Assembly: GCA_052145115.1 (NCBI GenBank) | Contig: JBKQPG010000104.1 | Span: 1-64,000, forward strand | DNA length: 64,000 bases | DNA from: CAIVVT01 sp052145115 | GTDB lineage: Bacteria; Acidobacteriota; Terriglobia; Bryobacterales; Bryobacteraceae | Direction of reading: 5' to 3' | In this document: piece after piece, positions 63,053 to 64,000 of the stretch | Layout: each line of letters begins with the position of its first letter | How positions within the stretch are numbered: position 1 is the first letter of the stretch | Notes under the pieces: model-generated | Database searches by the model: none | Told to the model about the DNA's origin: nothing | The model's input: only the letters and a program-made list of their open reading frames with translations | Made by a program: the position numbers and the translations under genes

Positions 63053-64000
63053 ATGAAACCGCTTCAGTGGGCGCCAGCTGTAGTGCTGTGCGCCTGTTTT
63101 GCTCCGCTGCTGAGGGCCGGGGATTGCCGCATCCTGCTGGCCTCTCAGGACGACTGGAACAACAACCTCGGCTTCTACATCGACCTGGAGGCGACCACGG
63201 ATACGGACGGCCTGTGCCACTTCGACACGCTGACGCTGTACACCGGCGTGGCCAACGGCACGAGCTGGCGTTTCTTGCCCTTCCAGCCGAGCTGGCAGTA
63301 CGGACACCAGTATCAGGTGGTCGTAACGATCGCTCCAACTTACACCGATCTCCAGGTGGATGGCGTATTGGCGCAGCACTCGCCGGGCGGCTTCTCGCCG
63401 CTCCAGGGGACGATCACGACCAACCAGATCCCGAGTTGGGCCGCCTCGCCGGCGGTCTATGTTGTGCAACAAGGGACGCTGAGCGCGTCGAATTCCTCGG
63501 GCACGACCAGCGTCTCCAATCCCGGCTTCAGCCTGCCGCTGGACGTGCTGGCGTTGGCCGGCAGCCTGAGCGGGACCATGGAATTCACCACGAGTGCGAC
63601 CGACACGCAGGTGTTCCAGACGTCGTTTGTCCTCCAGCCGGCCCCCAACCTGCAGGCCGATGCGCCGCTGATCGACAAGTACGGGCAGAGTATCCAGTCG
63701 CCGTGGACGGGCAAGCTGCAGTCCGACAGCGATCTGCTGGCGGCGGACGCGGCCGACGTGCTGTGGCTGCAGCGGCACCCGCAACCGGCTGGCCAGGACG
63801 CCTGGGGCGGAATGAGCTGGGCGTCGTGGCACGAGGCCGCCACCGGCTATTACACCGTGGCCAAACGCAACGGGTATTGGTGGCTGATCTCGCCGGCGGG
63901 CAACCCGCTGTTCTACACCGGGCTGGACGACGCGCCGGCGCTCAACTGGGACATGACGCCGGTGACCGGGCGCGAATGGCTGTTCGCGGAGCTCGCTCCG
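63053..64000 (+). CDS. N-terminal part of an exported agarase-like glycoside hydrolase, cut by the window end
   Basis: From ATG 63053 the frame stays open for 316 codons to the edge. A Sec signal (MKPLQWAPAVVLCACFAPLL) is followed by a beta-sandwich (about 25-190). A DKYGQSIQSPWTGKLQSDSD segment and GGMSWASWHEAATGYYTVAK and NGYWWLISPAGNPLFYTGLD come next, a pattern I associate with GH50-type beta-agarases and relatives just before the catalytic barrel. The catalytic acids would lie beyond the window. Confidence 0.65.
   Translation, partial: MKPLQWAPAVVLCACFAPLLRAGDCRILLASQDDWNNNLGFYIDLEATTDTDGLCHFDTLTLYTGVANGTSWRFLPFQPSWQYGHQYQVVVTIAPTYTDLQVDGVLAQHSPGGFSPLQGTITTNQIPSWAASPAVYVVQQGTLSASNSSGTTSVSNPGFSLPLDVLALAGSLSGTMEFTTSATDTQVFQTSFVLQPAPNLQADAPLIDKYGQSIQSPWTGKLQSDSDLLAADAADVLWLQRHPQPAGQDAWGGMSWASWHEAATGYYTVAKRNGYWWLISPAGNPLFYTGLDDAPALNWDMTPVTGREWLFAELAP

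Overview
The window is about 64 kb of GC-rich, densely coded bacterial chromosome. It looks like an acidobacterium of the Bryobacterales/Solibacter type. This is an inference from gene style and no database search was possible. The signs are: many secreted enzymes with Tat or Sec leaders (Gfo/Idh/MocA oxidoreductase, TIM-barrel isomerase, SGNH-DUF1080 fusion, CocE/NonD hydrolase, class C beta-lactamase-like hydrolase); MacB/FtsX-like permeases and PadR-linked membrane proteins; an ECF sigma/DUF4097 locus; squalene-hopene cyclase; and a complete Lpt/RpoN cluster, which implies a Gram-negative envelope. No rRNA, tRNA, phage, CRISPR or insertion-sequence transposase was recognised.

Region 1 (1-9.8 kb): a truncated lipoprotein or Tat gene, a 24-residue lysine/alanine micro-ORF with its own promoter and terminator, a MidA-type methyltransferase, the translation GTPases der and typA in divergent orientation, an alkyltransferase-like DNA repair protein, a Tat-exported oxidoreductase, and a nadA-moaA-smr operon. 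Region 2 (9.8-16.8 kb, minus strand): lptC/A-like fusion, lptB, rpoN, hpf, rapZ, close to the proteobacterial lptCAB-rpoN-hpf-ptsN-rapZ order without ptsN. Two structured elements sit here: a switch-like leader between rapZ and nadA, and a probable independent non-coding RNA on the plus strand between the lptC/A-like gene and lptB.

Region 3 (16.9-21 kb): groES-groEL, then a small accessory segment. It holds a DUF1778/GNAT toxin-antitoxin pair bounded by an exact 21-bp direct repeat copied from the groEL terminator, and a lower-GC gene with a transposase-like helix-turn-helix. Region 4 (21-34.3 kb): isomerase, two orphan FtsX-like permeases, an adenylation-carrier-thioesterase synthetase with a non-canonical thioesterase, a PadR/membrane-protein pair, a 276-bp tandem repeat array, a histone-deacetylase-like enzyme, and an ECF sigma factor with a partner membrane protein divergent from a DUF4097 protein.

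Region 5 (34.5-50.7 kb): zinc/cadmium efflux CDF protein, MetE-like protein, a minus-strand run deoB - TPR/thioredoxin protein - hypothetical - ruvC - yebC, FMN-binding protein, Tat esterase, PLP-binding protein, a PD-(D/E)XK nuclease, a DUF697-like protein coupled to a DsbA-like thioredoxin, and squalene-hopene cyclase. Region 6 (50.7-64 kb): galT, SGNH-DUF1080 enzyme, homoserine dehydrogenase, a pyrR-pyrB-pyrC operon, an M50 protease, two secreted hydrolases, a VOC protein, and a truncated agarase-like glycoside hydrolase running off the end.

Three intergenic spots (33.1, 44.6 and 53.7 kb) carry copies of one dispersed palindromic element. Two of them supply the stop codon of the preceding gene.
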